Shown here one piece after another: positions 28,351 to 37,408 of a stretch of DNA of 64,000 nucleotides. How positions within the stretch are numbered: position 1 is the first letter of the stretch; the number at the start of each line of letters is the position of its first letter. This stretch comes from Fischerella muscicola PCC 7414 (GTDB lineage Bacteria; Cyanobacteriota; Cyanobacteriia; Cyanobacteriales; Nostocaceae). Below the pieces are notes generated by a model. The model worked only from the letters and a program-made list of their open reading frames with translations, made no database searches and was not told where the DNA came from. A program made the position numbers and the translations under genes. Location: positions 1-64,000 of the forward strand of contig NZ_AJLK01000114.1 of the NCBI RefSeq assembly GCF_000317205.1, in the 5' to 3' direction.

Positions 28351-28744
28351 GGTCTTTGTGATTCTCACATGGCAAGCATAAAGTAAAACTTGTTTTCTAT
28401 ATTTAGTTATGCGTTATGCGATCGCAAGCAATAATAAACTTTACCCACTTTTGTGTTTTTTAGTATTTGCATCGCCGTGTGATCTAAACGCAACTTCCTA
28501 CAATGCTAATGCATCGACTTACTTAGACTTCGTGGCATTAGTTGGGGAAAAGGTTATTGGGGTTGGGGTCAAGGAAAATAAAAACCCTTTAACCTTTAAC
28601 CTTTCCCCTTTACCCGACTCTTGCAAAAGCGACTTTTGCAAGAGGTCTATATGTTAATGTCTCGAGTTGCAACTTTAAACAAACTCATCTTGTAAAATTT
28701 ACAGGTTAAGTTAATCCTCATCAAAATCTCTCTGCATCCCCACG

Positions 28745-29492
28745 TCATCGTATCACTGTGTCAGCTTTTATATACTTGCGAGCAGTATCAATACCATTAC
28801 ACAGCTCCTTATCTTCTGAATTAACGTTGGGATTATTCAAATAATCATGTACCAAAGTACAACCCCGTGCTAACAAGTCATCAAGATTCAAATTCCACAA
28901 TTTACCTGTACCATCATAACTAGCTGAGGCTTGAAGGAGTAGACACGCCCAAAATTGCAAAGGTCAAACGGTTGTAAACTGGTTTATCTGCCCGGCGATT
29001 ATAACAATCCCGAATGACGGCAAAAAAATCATCGGTGTTAAATGGCAAACTCAGAATACTGTCAATTTCATCGATAAAAATAACTATATTTGTAGTAATT
29101 GCTTCTAGTAAGATCGTGTCCAAAAACTTGCTTAACTTCTGAACTGGTGAAATTAAATTATTTTCTGTCCACCAGGCTTCTAAATCAAAAGTAGTGTAAA
29201 GATTAAAACTACCAATTAAAGTATCAATTACCCCAGCGTACCACTGCTCTGGTGTAATATCTGCCGTGCCAATCGAGGTAATATCAATCACAGCACAGGC
29301 TATGCCCTCTAACTGCAAGCGCTGCATCACTTGTACCCGCAAGCTAGATTTACCCATTTGCCGGGAGTTGAGGACGTAACAAAATTCACCAGCTTTTAAA
29401 CCTGCATACAAGTCTTTGTCAGCTTGACGGGTAACGTAGGTTGGGGCATCTTGGGGGAGACTACCCCCGACTTGATAGTGGTATTGGGTCAT
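28745..29492 (-). pseudogene. AAA-like/WD40 protein gene with internal deletion
   Basis: On the minus strand, bases 29492 to about 28920 encode the N-terminus of an AAA-like (AAA_35) protein: [19 protein letters not shown], then [15 protein letters not shown] and [11 protein letters not shown]. The frame ends just after [10 protein letters not shown] second frame, 28960-28745, then resumes with SYDGTGKLWNLNLDDLLARG, the end of a C-terminal WD40 domain in such proteins. The middle of the gene and the frame link are missing. It neighbours the intact CHAT-AAA gene, which carries the same type of AAA domain. Confidence 0.75.
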
Positions 29493-29628
29493 GTGGGGAT
29501 CGGAGATTGGGGATCGGAAGGGGGACAAAGGGGACAACTTGGAGGACAAGGGAAGGGGAAATAAGGGGACAAGGAGGACACGAAAGAAAATCAGCCCAAT
29601 TACCCATTACCAATTACCCATTACCCAT

Positions 29629-29690
29629 CTATGTTTATCTGTGTTTATCATGTTTATCTGTGTTTATCGCCTTGCACGGTGGTCGATTTT
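29629..29690. repeat. Dispersed repeat, TTTATCTGTG type
   Basis: It contains three TTTATCTGTG/TTTATCATG units and CGCCTTGCACGGTGGTCGA, related to the 12661 unit. The rest of the 29493-29897 gap contains G-rich tracts and a GTAGGCGCGTAAGCGACTTC element near 29833. No gene is seen. Confidence 0.75.
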
Positions 29691-29897
29691 TTATTCCCTT
29701 ATTGTGGGGCAAAAGCCAGTGGGGGGCTAGGCATAGGTTAGGAACGAAACTCAACCTACTATTTTCTATTTTTCTCCTACTTTTCCTTCTGCCTCTTTGA
29801 AGCTTTGAGGTTCCCTCCGGGACGCTGCTTTGTAGGCGCGTAAGCGACTTCTCGTAAGAGTACGGAGGAAACCTCCGATCAAACTTCTCTGTGCCTT

Positions 29898-31619
29898 CTA
29901 ATTAATTCCCAAGCGATCGCAAAAATATTTCCGATACAAATCACACAATGGCATGACATCATTTCCTTGCAGTTTGACTAACCCCATACTACGCAGTTGA
30001 AATGCTTCAGTTGTTCCCACGTCTACTGGTGAATTTGCTGTGATCACTTGTCTAATTGCTGCCAACAATTTGGCATCATTTTCTATATTCAACAAGTGGC
30101 GACGTAGGTGATCACCATAGGGGCCTTCTTCTGTAGGTGCGATTTGTTGTAGTTTTTCTAAAGTCATACGCCGACGCGCGATTTGATACAGTGCTACCCG
30201 TACTAAGTAAGGATGACCGCCCATCAGTTGCATGAGCTGATTGACATCTGCATTACTCCAAGTTATACTATACCTCTGTATTAAATCTTGCACTTGTGCT
30301 TGCGTAAGTTCTGGCAATTCAATCGGCAAACCCACATTAAAAGGCGACTGGTTGATGTTGAGAGGAATGTAAACTTCTTTAGAATGTACAATTACCAGCC
30401 GCAGCTTTTGCCAGAGAGGCTCATTTTTTGCGCGTTCGTGCCAAGAACGCAGCAATCCAAAAAACTCTTGGGCGATTTCGGGATGCTTAAAAACTTCATC
30501 GACTTCATCCAAACCCAAAGCTACAGGATTAGCAATTTCGGCTAATAAATATCGTTGGAAATAATTAGTACATTTATTTTTACTACCTAAAATGCCCTTC
30601 CAATGATCAGTTAACTTATCTGGTAAATTTAACCCGTAGGTGATGCTAGCAGAAAACCACTGTAAAAATTTCTCCGAACTATTGAGAAATTCAGCATCTG
30701 CTTCTTGGAAGTTGATGCATACAGTCTGATAACCTTGTTGTTCGGCATGGTGCAGAATTCGCTTCATCAGGGAACTTTTACCCATTTGCCTTGGTGCTTT
30801 GACGCGAATCAAAGCACCTGTCCTGAGAATTGCTTCGTAACAGTCGGTTTCAATTGGTGGACGTTCGACATAAAAGGCAGAATTTAGAGGCACTTGTCCA
30901 TCCGGTTCTTCGAGGGGAAAAGCAGATGTTGTGGAGTTAGGCGTTACCTGTTCTGGTTTTTTCGGTAGACGAATAACATTGCGATCGCCCCCATCTTCTA
31001 TTTCACCTCGTCCTTGTTCTGGTGAAAGATTGGATGCATGAGATTTTCCAGCTTTGTAAATATTACCTGGGCTTTTTAATACTGGGGTTGAAGACTCTGG
31101 AATACCTTCTAGATCAATAGAAGCACAACCTAACTCGTATGCTTCATCGTAAGTTCTACCAGCACCCAAAGCATCATAAAACCCAACAGCAAATTCGATC
31201 GCTGCCCTATCCCCTATTTTTTGGTTCATGCCAATCACATAATTAATGTGTTGGTGAATTGCTTGGGCTTGAGTTTCAGAATAACAGGCCTTAAAGAATA
31301 CACACTCGACTTTATCTTGAAAAAATCTAAATAGCCTGGCTAAAGATTCTGTACTTACGAGTTGCATCTCCCCAGAATTATTTTCCAATGCCAAGCCTTG
31401 AGCGCCAGCCCCATGTCCAGAAAAATGCACTATTTGTGGTTCATAATCTAATAAAGCACGACGCAAATCGTCAGTACGCACCGCCCATTTGCAGATAATT
31501 TCAAACTGATCACGTCCTTTAGAGCGTTGCAATCCTGCTTCAATTTCCCGCACCTCTTCATCCAAGCGGAGCTTAGATGTATTCTTAGGATTTGCCGATA
31601 TAATTAATATTTTTTTCAC
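29898..31619 (-). CDS. CHAT-domain (caspase-like) protein fused to an AAA-like ATPase
   Basis: This 573-aa protein has an N-terminal CHAT peptidase domain with the expected dyad: H69 in HFSGHG and C112 in FFKACYSE. Residues 185-235 are a linker. The C-terminal AAA_35-type module has RQMGKSSLM (277-285) as phosphate loop and LDEVDEVF as Walker B. It is a nucleotide-regulated protease-like architecture of the kind proposed for bacterial conflict or cell-death systems. No signal peptide is seen. Substrate and trigger are unknown. Its upstream neighbour is hpnH and its downstream one a decayed AAA gene. Confidence 0.82.
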   Translation of the reverse strand: MKKILIISANPKNTSKLRLDEEVREIEAGLQRSKGRDQFEIICKWAVRTDDLRRALLDYEPQIVHFSGHGAGAQGLALENNSGEMQLVSTESLARLFRFFQDKVECVFFKACYSETQAQAIHQHINYVIGMNQKIGDRAAIEFAVGFYDALGAGRTYDEAYELGCASIDLEGIPESSTPVLKSPGNIYKAGKSHASNLSPEQGRGEIEDGGDRNVIRLPKKPEQVTPNSTTSAFPLEEPDGQVPLNSAFYVERPPIETDCYEAILRTGALIRVKAPRQMGKSSLMKRILHHAEQQGYQTVCINFQEADAEFLNSSEKFLQWFSASITYGLNLPDKLTDHWKGILGSKNKCTNYFQRYLLAEIANPVALGLDEVDEVFKHPEIAQEFFGLLRSWHERAKNEPLWQKLRLVIVHSKEVYIPLNINQSPFNVGLPIELPELTQAQVQDLIQRYSITWSNADVNQLMQLMGGHPYLVRVALYQIARRRMTLEKLQQIAPTEEGPYGDHLRRHLLNIENDAKLLAAIRQVITANSPVDVGTTEAFQLRSMGLVKLQGNDVMPLCDLYRKYFCDRLGIN

Positions 31620-31828
31620 GATTAGATTAAATTTTATAAATAGAAAATTTTGATAACAAGTAGTTTTAACTACATCAGATTATCAGTTATTTCTAAAAAT
31701 ATTATTGAAAAGATAAGCCGACTCGTGCAAAGAGAAAACCCAAGAATCACTATAAGGACTCCCCACCTACTCGCTTTACGAGAAGCAAGCTACGGGCTTT
31801 GCCAAGGTGGAGAGGATGTCAAAGAACG

Positions 31829-32842
31829 CTAACCAAAAATACTACCAATAGAACGAACTAAATTTTGTGGTTGCATCGCATCGGTAGCAGCGGTGGGTTC
31901 ATAACCGCAGTGAACCATACAATCTGCACATTTAGGATTACCACTTGCACGTCCATATTTGTGCCACTCGGTCTTTTCCATCAGTTCATCAAAGGTGGCG
32001 TAATGTCCTTCATTTAATAAGTAACAAGGTTTTTGCCAACCCAGAACACTGTAACTTGGACTACCCCAAGGTGAGCATTCATAGTCTTTCTCACCAGTGA
32101 GAAAATCTAAAAATAGTGGGTTATGGTTAAAGTTCCAGTTTTTCTGACCTGCTTTGTAAGGAGCTAAGATTTCTCTAAATAAAGCGCGTGTTTGTTCTCG
32201 TTTGAGAAAATGTTCTTGATCGCTTGCCCACTCGTAACTATAACCAGGGGAAATCATCATCCCATCTACGTTGAGGCTACTCAGAAAATCAAAAAACTCC
32301 TGCATTTGTTTAGAATCGACACCCTCAAAAACAGTAGTGTTAGTTGTGACACGAAATCCTTTGGCTTTCGCAGCACGTATGGCTTGTACCGCAGTGTCAA
32401 AGACACCTTTGCGATTTACACAATGATCATGCCAATCTCGCATTCCATCAAGATGTACACTGAATGTCAAATAAGGTGAAGGTTGAAATTTATCTAAGCT
32501 CTTTTCTAATAACAAGCCATTAGTACACAAGTAAACAAACTTTTTACGCTCAATCAATCCCCGCACAATCTCGTCAATCTGAGGATGCAGCAGTGGTTCC
32601 CCACCGGGAATAGAGACTATAGGCGCACCGCATTCTTCTGCTGCTGCAAAACACTCCTGTGGAGTTAGGTTACGCTTGAGTATATCTGTGGGATGCTGAA
32701 TTTTGCCGCAACCAGGACAGGCAAGGTTGCAACGAAACAGCGGTTCCAACATTAAAACTAGGGGGTAACGCTTACGTCCCTTCAAACGTTGGGTGACGAT
32801 ATATTTGCCAACTTCTAATGCTTGCTGTAGATTAATAGCCAT
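31829..32842 (-). CDS. hpnH: Adenosyl-hopene transferase HpnH (radical SAM)
   Basis: HpnH joins adenosine to diploptene in extended hopanoid synthesis. This 337-aa radical SAM protein has the cluster motif C38-NLA-C42-PG-C45, [11 protein letters not shown] for SAM binding, and a C-terminal cysteine cluster ([12 protein letters not shown]). Squalene-hopene cyclase and other hpn genes are not next to it. Sequence similarity to HpnH is high by eye. It is transcribed in the same direction as thrC, 417 bp away. Confidence 0.93.
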   Translation of the reverse strand: MAINLQQALEVGKYIVTQRLKGRKRYPLVLMLEPLFRCNLACPGCGKIQHPTDILKRNLTPQECFAAAEECGAPIVSIPGGEPLLHPQIDEIVRGLIERKKFVYLCTNGLLLEKSLDKFQPSPYLTFSVHLDGMRDWHDHCVNRKGVFDTAVQAIRAAKAKGFRVTTNTTVFEGVDSKQMQEFFDFLSSLNVDGMMISPGYSYEWASDQEHFLKREQTRALFREILAPYKAGQKNWNFNHNPLFLDFLTGEKDYECSPWGSPSYSVLGWQKPCYLLNEGHYATFDELMEKTEWHKYGRASGNPKCADCMVHCGYEPTAATDAMQPQNLVRSIGSIFG

Positions 32843-33047
32843 CTAAGCTCACTCCCCACTTTTTAAGTTAAATATATTGTGCCGCAAGTCTGTGGTTGTA
32901 GTGGCAGACACTGAGTAGGAAGTGAGAATGAAAAATCGACCACCGATAAACAGTTGGGGAGATGGGGAACTCACCGGTCCCCACGACCGACAGGGAGGAG
33001 CCAGTGCGGTGGACGGGTTTCCCGGCATAAAGCACCTGGCGTTGCGG

Positions 33048-33163
33048 ATTAGGGGCAATGGGGAGATGGGGGCTAGGGGTCCCCACTTTGTGGGGTTGGG
33101 GGGCAATGGGGAACTCACCGGCCCCCACTCCCCCAAGGGAGTGGGGATTAGGGGCAATGGGGA
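33048..33163. repeat. G-rich modular repeat, rearranged copy
   Basis: The modules of 15821-15924 recur here in a different order: ATTAGGGGCAATGGGGAG, then CCCCACTTTGTGGGG, then AACTCACCGGCCCCCACT. A further partial copy and a CGACCACCGATAAACAG repeat lie at 32931-33000. Together they fill 32843-33259 between hpnH and thrC. Confidence 0.85.
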
Positions 33164-33259
33164 GAGAATTGCTCCTTATCACTCCATCACCCCATTGCCC
33201 AAACTATTACGCTTGACCGCAACTTGGCATGAATTAGACTCTGGACTTGGCACAGGACT

Positions 33260-34351
33260 TCAAAATCCCATTGCCGCAGCTACAGCGTGAACTTCCGACT
33301 CAATGCCTTGTTTAAATTGGCTGTTGCTGTGTTTAATGGCTGTATCCGGGTCTTTTAAACCATTGCCAGTGAGGACACAAACTACTGTTGCACCTGTGGG
33401 AACTTGGTCTTTGACTTGCAACAAACCTGCTACAGAAGCAGCACTGGCTGGTTCGCAGAAAATTCCTTCTTCTGATGCCAATAGGCGATAGGCTTCAAGG
33501 ATTTCGTCATCTGTAACAGAGTGAAAATTTCCCATACTGGCTGATTTGACGGCTACTGCTTTTTCCCAACTGGCGGGGTTGCCAATTCTAATAGCTGTGG
33601 CGAGTGTTTCTGGATGGGGTATTGGTTCCCCCTTCACCAGGGGTGCTGCACCGGCGGCTTGGAAACCCATCATCCGAGGCAGGCGATCGCACTTCCCAAT
33701 TTGATGGTATTGACAAAATCCCATCCAATATGCTGTGATATTTCCCGCATTTCCTACGGGAATGCACAGCCAATCGGGAGTATTACCTAGAACATCAACT
33801 ATTTCAAATGCTGCGGTTTTTTGACCTTCTAGACGGTAGGGGTTAACTGAATTCACCAATGTGACTGGATAGCTTTGCGCCATTTCCCGGACAATTTCTA
33901 AGGCACGGTCAAAGTTACCTTTAATTGCCAGTACCTCGGCACCATACAACAGTGCCTGCGCCAATTTTCCCAGTGCTACATAACCATCGGGAATCAATAC
34001 AAAAGCACGCATTCCCCCACGCCGAGCATAGGCGGCGGCTGCTGCTGAGGTGTTGCCTGTACTCGCACAAATTACTGCCTTGGCCCCTGCTTCTTTGGCT
34101 TTGGAAATTGCCATTGTCATACCTCGGTCTTTGAAGCTACCAGTGGGGTTAAGACCGTCATATTTAACAAAAACACGTACTTGTCTGCCAATGCGTTGTG
34201 CGATCGCAGGAACTGGTATCAGAGGTGTGTTTCCTTCTAGCAGGGTGACAACTGGTGTTGTTTCGCTGACAGGCAAGTAGTCGCGATACTGCTCTATAAG
34301 TCCGGGCCAGGGTTGGCGATGAGATGTAGTTGCAGACAGGCTCAAGGTCAC
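33260..34351 (-). CDS. thrC: Threonine synthase
   Basis: ThrC converts O-phosphohomoserine to threonine with PLP. The 363-aa protein has the PLP lysine K74 in [24 protein letters not shown], and a glycine-rich [11 protein letters not shown] loop. It is of the short bacterial type without the long insert of plant enzymes. Its substrate product feeds ilvA at 2.9 kb, though the two are far apart. It is monocistronic. Confidence 0.95.
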   Translation of the reverse strand: MTLSLSATTSHRQPWPGLIEQYRDYLPVSETTPVVTLLEGNTPLIPVPAIAQRIGRQVRVFVKYDGLNPTGSFKDRGMTMAISKAKEAGAKAVICASTGNTSAAAAAYARRGGMRAFVLIPDGYVALGKLAQALLYGAEVLAIKGNFDRALEIVREMAQSYPVTLVNSVNPYRLEGQKTAAFEIVDVLGNTPDWLCIPVGNAGNITAYWMGFCQYHQIGKCDRLPRMMGFQAAGAAPLVKGEPIPHPETLATAIRIGNPASWEKAVAVKSASMGNFHSVTDDEILEAYRLLASEEGIFCEPASAASVAGLLQVKDQVPTGATVVCVLTGNGLKDPDTAIKHSNSQFKQGIESEVHAVAAAMGF

Positions 34352-34605
34352 GAGTTTTCAGGGCTTGTTAAATATTGTTGGGTGTTGGTTGTTGGGTTTT
34401 GGTTGTTTGGAAACCACTAACAAACAACAAATAAACACCAACAAACAACTGTTCGTAGAATGTCAGTTTATCGTTTTAGATGTCTCTGTGGAAAGGTTTA
34501 TGCGACATTTTTTGACACTCCTTAACTGAGAAACTTAACCAGTTCTTTTTGCGCGCTTAACCTCGCTGCGGAATTTATGAGATTGATATTTAACTTTGAT
34601 TTAAT

Positions 34606-35067
34606 TTACGGCTTTGACCCAAAAGGTTTAACCCAACCTCGTTGTATAGCTGCATCAAGAGCGATCGCTGCGATTTTAAACCACAATACACCCTCGAAAG
34701 TCATAACAACAAACGGTAATACATCACCACTACAAGCAAATCCAACATCTATCTGAGCTAATCCTCGTGCCAAACCGAAAGCTAACACTCCTCCATCTTT
34801 GAGTTGCGGGTTTTGGTCTTGACGGATGATATATCGATAAGTAACGCCAAACAACAAACCTGAAAAACTTGCTATTGCGCCACTCACCAAGAACTGTAAA
34901 TTGAGGAGTTCAACTCCCAGGCTGCAAAGTTCAGGAAAGTACTTTGCTAAAACAAGGCTGTTAATCAATGAACTAATCCCAAAAGCTGAGAGTACACACA
35001 AAGCTGCCAAAATTCCTGCTTTTAAGGATTCCAGGCGTTCTACCATCAGATTATCCGAAGTATTCAT
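34606..35067 (-). CDS. Conserved cyanobacterial membrane protein
   Basis: This 153-aa protein has about four hydrophobic segments: 17-37, 57-75, 93-112 and 118-139. The stretch LKDGGVLAFGLARGLAQID between the second and third is characteristic of a family seen in many cyanobacteria with no known function. No other motif is visible. It is transcribed opposite to petN and separated from it by repeat DNA. Confidence 0.75.
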   Translation of the reverse strand: MNTSDNLMVERLESLKAGILAALCVLSAFGISSLINSLVLAKYFPELCSLGVELLNLQFLVSGAIASFSGLLFGVTYRYIIRQDQNPQLKDGGVLAFGLARGLAQIDVGFACSGDVLPFVVMTFEGVLWFKIAAIALDAAIQRGWVKPFGSKP

Positions 35068-35703
35068 GCACAGGTGGGGCGTGGAGAGAGAGGGGGAGGG
35101 TGAGGAGTATTAAAACAACTAACCCTACCCTTACCTTAAGCCACTACCCTGCCTTAAGCCGCTACCTGCCTTAAGCCCTCTGGGTACTCTACCTTGAAGC
35201 CGGGCTTCGCCCGTCTACGGGGGTTCGCATACCCTTACCTTAAGCCCATGAGCGCGTCTACGTGACCCAAAGCCCAGCCACTGTGGTGGACTCTTCTCCC
35301 GGCATAAAGGAGCCACTGCGCCCTTGGGGGTTCCAACAGTTGTAGCAGGTGGCGTCACGTGGCGTCCAAGACTGCGACCCCCTCACCGCTTCTTTGTCTA
35401 CGCGTCTACGTGTCTACGGGTTCGTCAGTCGCTCATGGGGGAGGGAACCCCCTGTTCTGCACGCTGACTCACCACTAACCACTGTAGAGACGTGCCATGG
35501 CACGTCTGGTACAACAACCATCAACCAATAACCACCAACCACTAACAACCAACCACTAACAACCAACAATCAACCAATAACCACCAACCACCAACCACCA
35601 ACAACCAACAATCAATCATCAACCAATAACCACCAACCACTAACCAATTCCCAGTATCATAAATATTGGAGTAGTTTTGTAAATGAGCTTAAGAAGTACA
35701 ACT
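35068..35703. other. Long repeat-rich gap before petN
   Basis: It contains CCTTAAGCC units three times near 35132-35180 and a CGGGCTTCGCCCG hairpin at 35202. A GGGTTCGTCAGTC...GACTCACCA element (35417-35473) also occurs near 46435. A palindrome lies at 35488-35507, followed by about 140 bp of CAACCAC/CAACAAT heptanucleotides to 35645. No gene is seen. Confidence 0.85.
35488..35507. repeat. 20-bp perfect palindrome AGACGTGCCATGGCACGTCT, copy 1
   Basis: Every base is self-complementary. Identical copies are at 40068-40087, 42092-42111 and 43413-43432. Flanks often read AACCAATGTAC on one side. A degenerate copy is at 37340-37358. Confidence 0.97.
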
Positions 35704-35793
35704 ATGGAGATTTTGACACTAGGATGGGTTTCACTGCTGGTTGTTTTCACTTGGTCAATTGCAATGGTAGTTTGGGGTCGTAACGGATTGTAG
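35704..35793 (+). CDS. petN: Cytochrome b6-f complex subunit VIII (PetN)
   Basis: This 29-aa single-helix subunit of the cytochrome b6-f complex reads [20 protein letters not shown] and then MVVWGRNGL, the canonical PetN. An in-frame ATG at 35683 would add seven residues, but the family start is the one chosen. It is too short for most gene finders. A small membrane-protein gene begins eight bases after its stop. Confidence 0.96.
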   Translation: MEILTLGWVSLLVVFTWSIAMVVWGRNGL

Positions 35794-35800
35794 AGGTATC

Positions 35801-35962
35801 GTGGAAAGTCCACTCCTAAATATTTTGGCTTTGGTTGCTCTGGTGCTACTAGTAGTAGTCACTGGAGGAGTTGGTTATCTGACGCTGGCAGATTGGCGCG
35901 ATCGCCGTCTTCAAGAACAAGAAAAACGTGAACTCCGGCGCACCAATCCTAAACGGCGATGA
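35801..35962 (+). CDS. Small single-helix protein downstream of petN
   Basis: This predicted 53-aa protein starts at GTG 35801, seven bases after the petN stop. One long hydrophobic helix (LLNILALVALVLLVVVTGGV) is followed by a strongly basic, charged tail (DWRDRRLQEQEKRELRR). That helix-plus-charged-tail form suits a membrane protein with a cytoplasmic tail. The tight link to petN suggests cotranscription and a possible photosynthetic role. No family was recognised. Confidence 0.65.
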   Translation: MESPLLNILALVALVLLVVVTGGVGYLTLADWRDRRLQEQEKRELRRTNPKRR

Positions 35963-36088
35963 AATTCTACAAATAGAGACGCTTCAACAGTTATCAGTTA
36001 TCAGTTATCAGGTTTGTCTGTTTTCACTAATAACTTTTGACTGATGGTAATGGAGCGTCTCTATAAATTCTGTATGTTTACCGGAAAA

Positions 36089-36265
36089 TTATTGCTTGTG
36101 AGAGTAATCCCAAACTAATGCAATCAGTACTGCTAAACCAGTAATTGCCAAAGCATGGAAAGGGTTTTGTCCTTGACTAACAGCAAAAGATGTAACTACA
36201 CCAGCACCTAAGGCAGCGGTAACAGCAGCAGTAACCAAATTAGATTGGAAATTGCGATTATACAT
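36089..36265 (-). CDS. Small hydrophobic protein, unknown function
   Basis: This 58-aa open frame has an ATG start and reads MYNRNFQSNLVTAAVTAALG and continues hydrophobic, with segments at about 9-28 and 36-51. The composition (Ala, Val, Leu, few charges) and clean ends look coding. No family was recognised. It faces the petN pair convergently, with a repeated ATCAGTTATCAG motif (35993-36020) between. Confidence 0.55.
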   Translation of the reverse strand: MYNRNFQSNLVTAAVTAALGAGVVTSFAVSQGQNPFHALAITGLAVLIALVWDYSHKQ

Positions 36266-36421
36266 ATTTAATCTTTGAGAGTGAATAGTTTTAATTCAAG
36301 GCACTATAATCTCCCTCAAAATAACATTTAGTTTTTTTAGTATTGACCTTTTGGTAAATATCGCAACTAAGCTTTACTTTTGCTTACAAATAAAATCAAA
36401 ATAATCTAATTTCGCTATAAT

Positions 36422-36600
36422 ATAGCCCGCGACTGAAGTGCAGGCTAATAGCTAAAACCCACTTTCATAGTTAACAGTTAGGACTTATGCACCCTCTATA
36501 AATCCTTGGCGTCCTACCTTACGGAAGCCGCTATCGCGTCTAAGGCGTCTTGGCAGTTCAGAACTTAAGCTTTTTGTCGATATTTTGCGTAAGTCCTGAC
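36422..36600. repeat. Two adjoining dispersed elements
   Basis: 36422-36471 is a partial copy of the AGCCCGC...GGCTAATAGCTAAAACCCACT element seen complete at 53118. Then 36477-36600 is a MITE-like element with inverted ends TAGGACTTATGC and TTTTGCGTAAGTCCTGAC. The remainder of 36266-36711 is AT-rich without a gene. Confidence 0.75.
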
Positions 36601-36711
36601 AGTGATCAATAATTGATAACTAATAACTGATATTCAAATTTTGGGTTTACAACATATCAAAATACTATAAAAAAGAATTTTTGACTTCCAAAAAAGTGCT
36701 ATTACTCCCTA

Positions 36712-37245
36712 TTATTGTTCTGTTTCTTCAGTTGTTTGAGTATCATCTTGTTCGTCAATCTTTTGGACATTGCCCGATTTTACCCAACCTTCTTGCTCAC
36801 CATTTTCCAAACGAATTTTTTGCCAATCTTTGTCACTACTTTCCTCTAAAACTATCACTTTTTGATTAAAAGCAACTCCTCCAGTGCGTTCGGAATCCGC
36901 TGTTGGTTCTTTTCGCAAGCGTAAACCCTGCTTCCAGGTTACACGTGCTTTATATGCTCCTGGTGGCAGTGGTTCTGGTGATTCCTCGGGCTTGGGGGTT
37001 TCTTGGGGAGTTGCTTGAGAATCGGGAGTTGGTGAATTTTCTTCTAAAGATACTTGATTGGTTTTTGGTGTTTGAGATTTTGGTGCTTGTGCTTTTACCA
37101 CAGAGTTGTCATTGGCATAAATTGGTTTCGGTGGGGGTGCAGAAACTCGGTTCATGAAATACAGTGCCATAGCAACCCCACCGCCGATTAAAATTGCCAT
37201 TGCTAATATAAACCCGAATATATACTTGAATATTTGAGTCACCAT
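36712..37245 (-). CDS. Membrane-anchored SH3-domain protein
   Basis: This 177-aa protein has one N-terminal membrane helix (about 5-30), a proline- and serine-rich linker (36-95), then a bacterial SH3 domain: VTWKQGLRLRKEPTADSERTG and WQKIRLENGEQEGWV. The tail is acidic and rich in Thr and Glu. It is probably a periplasmic or cell-wall-linked protein. Partners are unknown. It ends 180 bp before the AAA gene on the same strand. Confidence 0.82.
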   Translation of the reverse strand: MVTQIFKYIFGFILAMAILIGGGVAMALYFMNRVSAPPPKPIYANDNSVVKAQAPKSQTPKTNQVSLEENSPTPDSQATPQETPKPEESPEPLPPGAYKARVTWKQGLRLRKEPTADSERTGGVAFNQKVIVLEESSDKDWQKIRLENGEQEGWVKSGNVQKIDEQDDTQTTEETEQ

Positions 37246-37261
37246 AATTTAAAACTTTTTT

Positions 37262-37402
37262 GTTGTTTGGTGTTTGGTGTTTGGTGTTAGTTGTTTGTTG
37301 TTTGTTGTTTGGAATTACCAATCATCAAAATTAATGTATAGACGCGCCATGCACGTCCATACAATAACCAATAACCAACAATCAACAACCAACAATCAAC
37401 AT
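37262..37402. repeat. Heptanucleotide repeats and degenerate palindrome
   Basis: It holds TTGTTTGG/TGTTTGG units, a degenerate AGACGCGCCATGCACGTCC palindrome at 37340-37358, and CAACAATC units. It lies between the SH3 and ycf46-type genes. Confidence 0.85.
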
Positions 37403-37408
37403 AATTCG

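Noticed and set aside
28409-28657. 82-aa frame after the GNAT gene
   Set aside because: It runs into a CCTTTAACC low-complexity tract, has mixed composition and no recognisable family.
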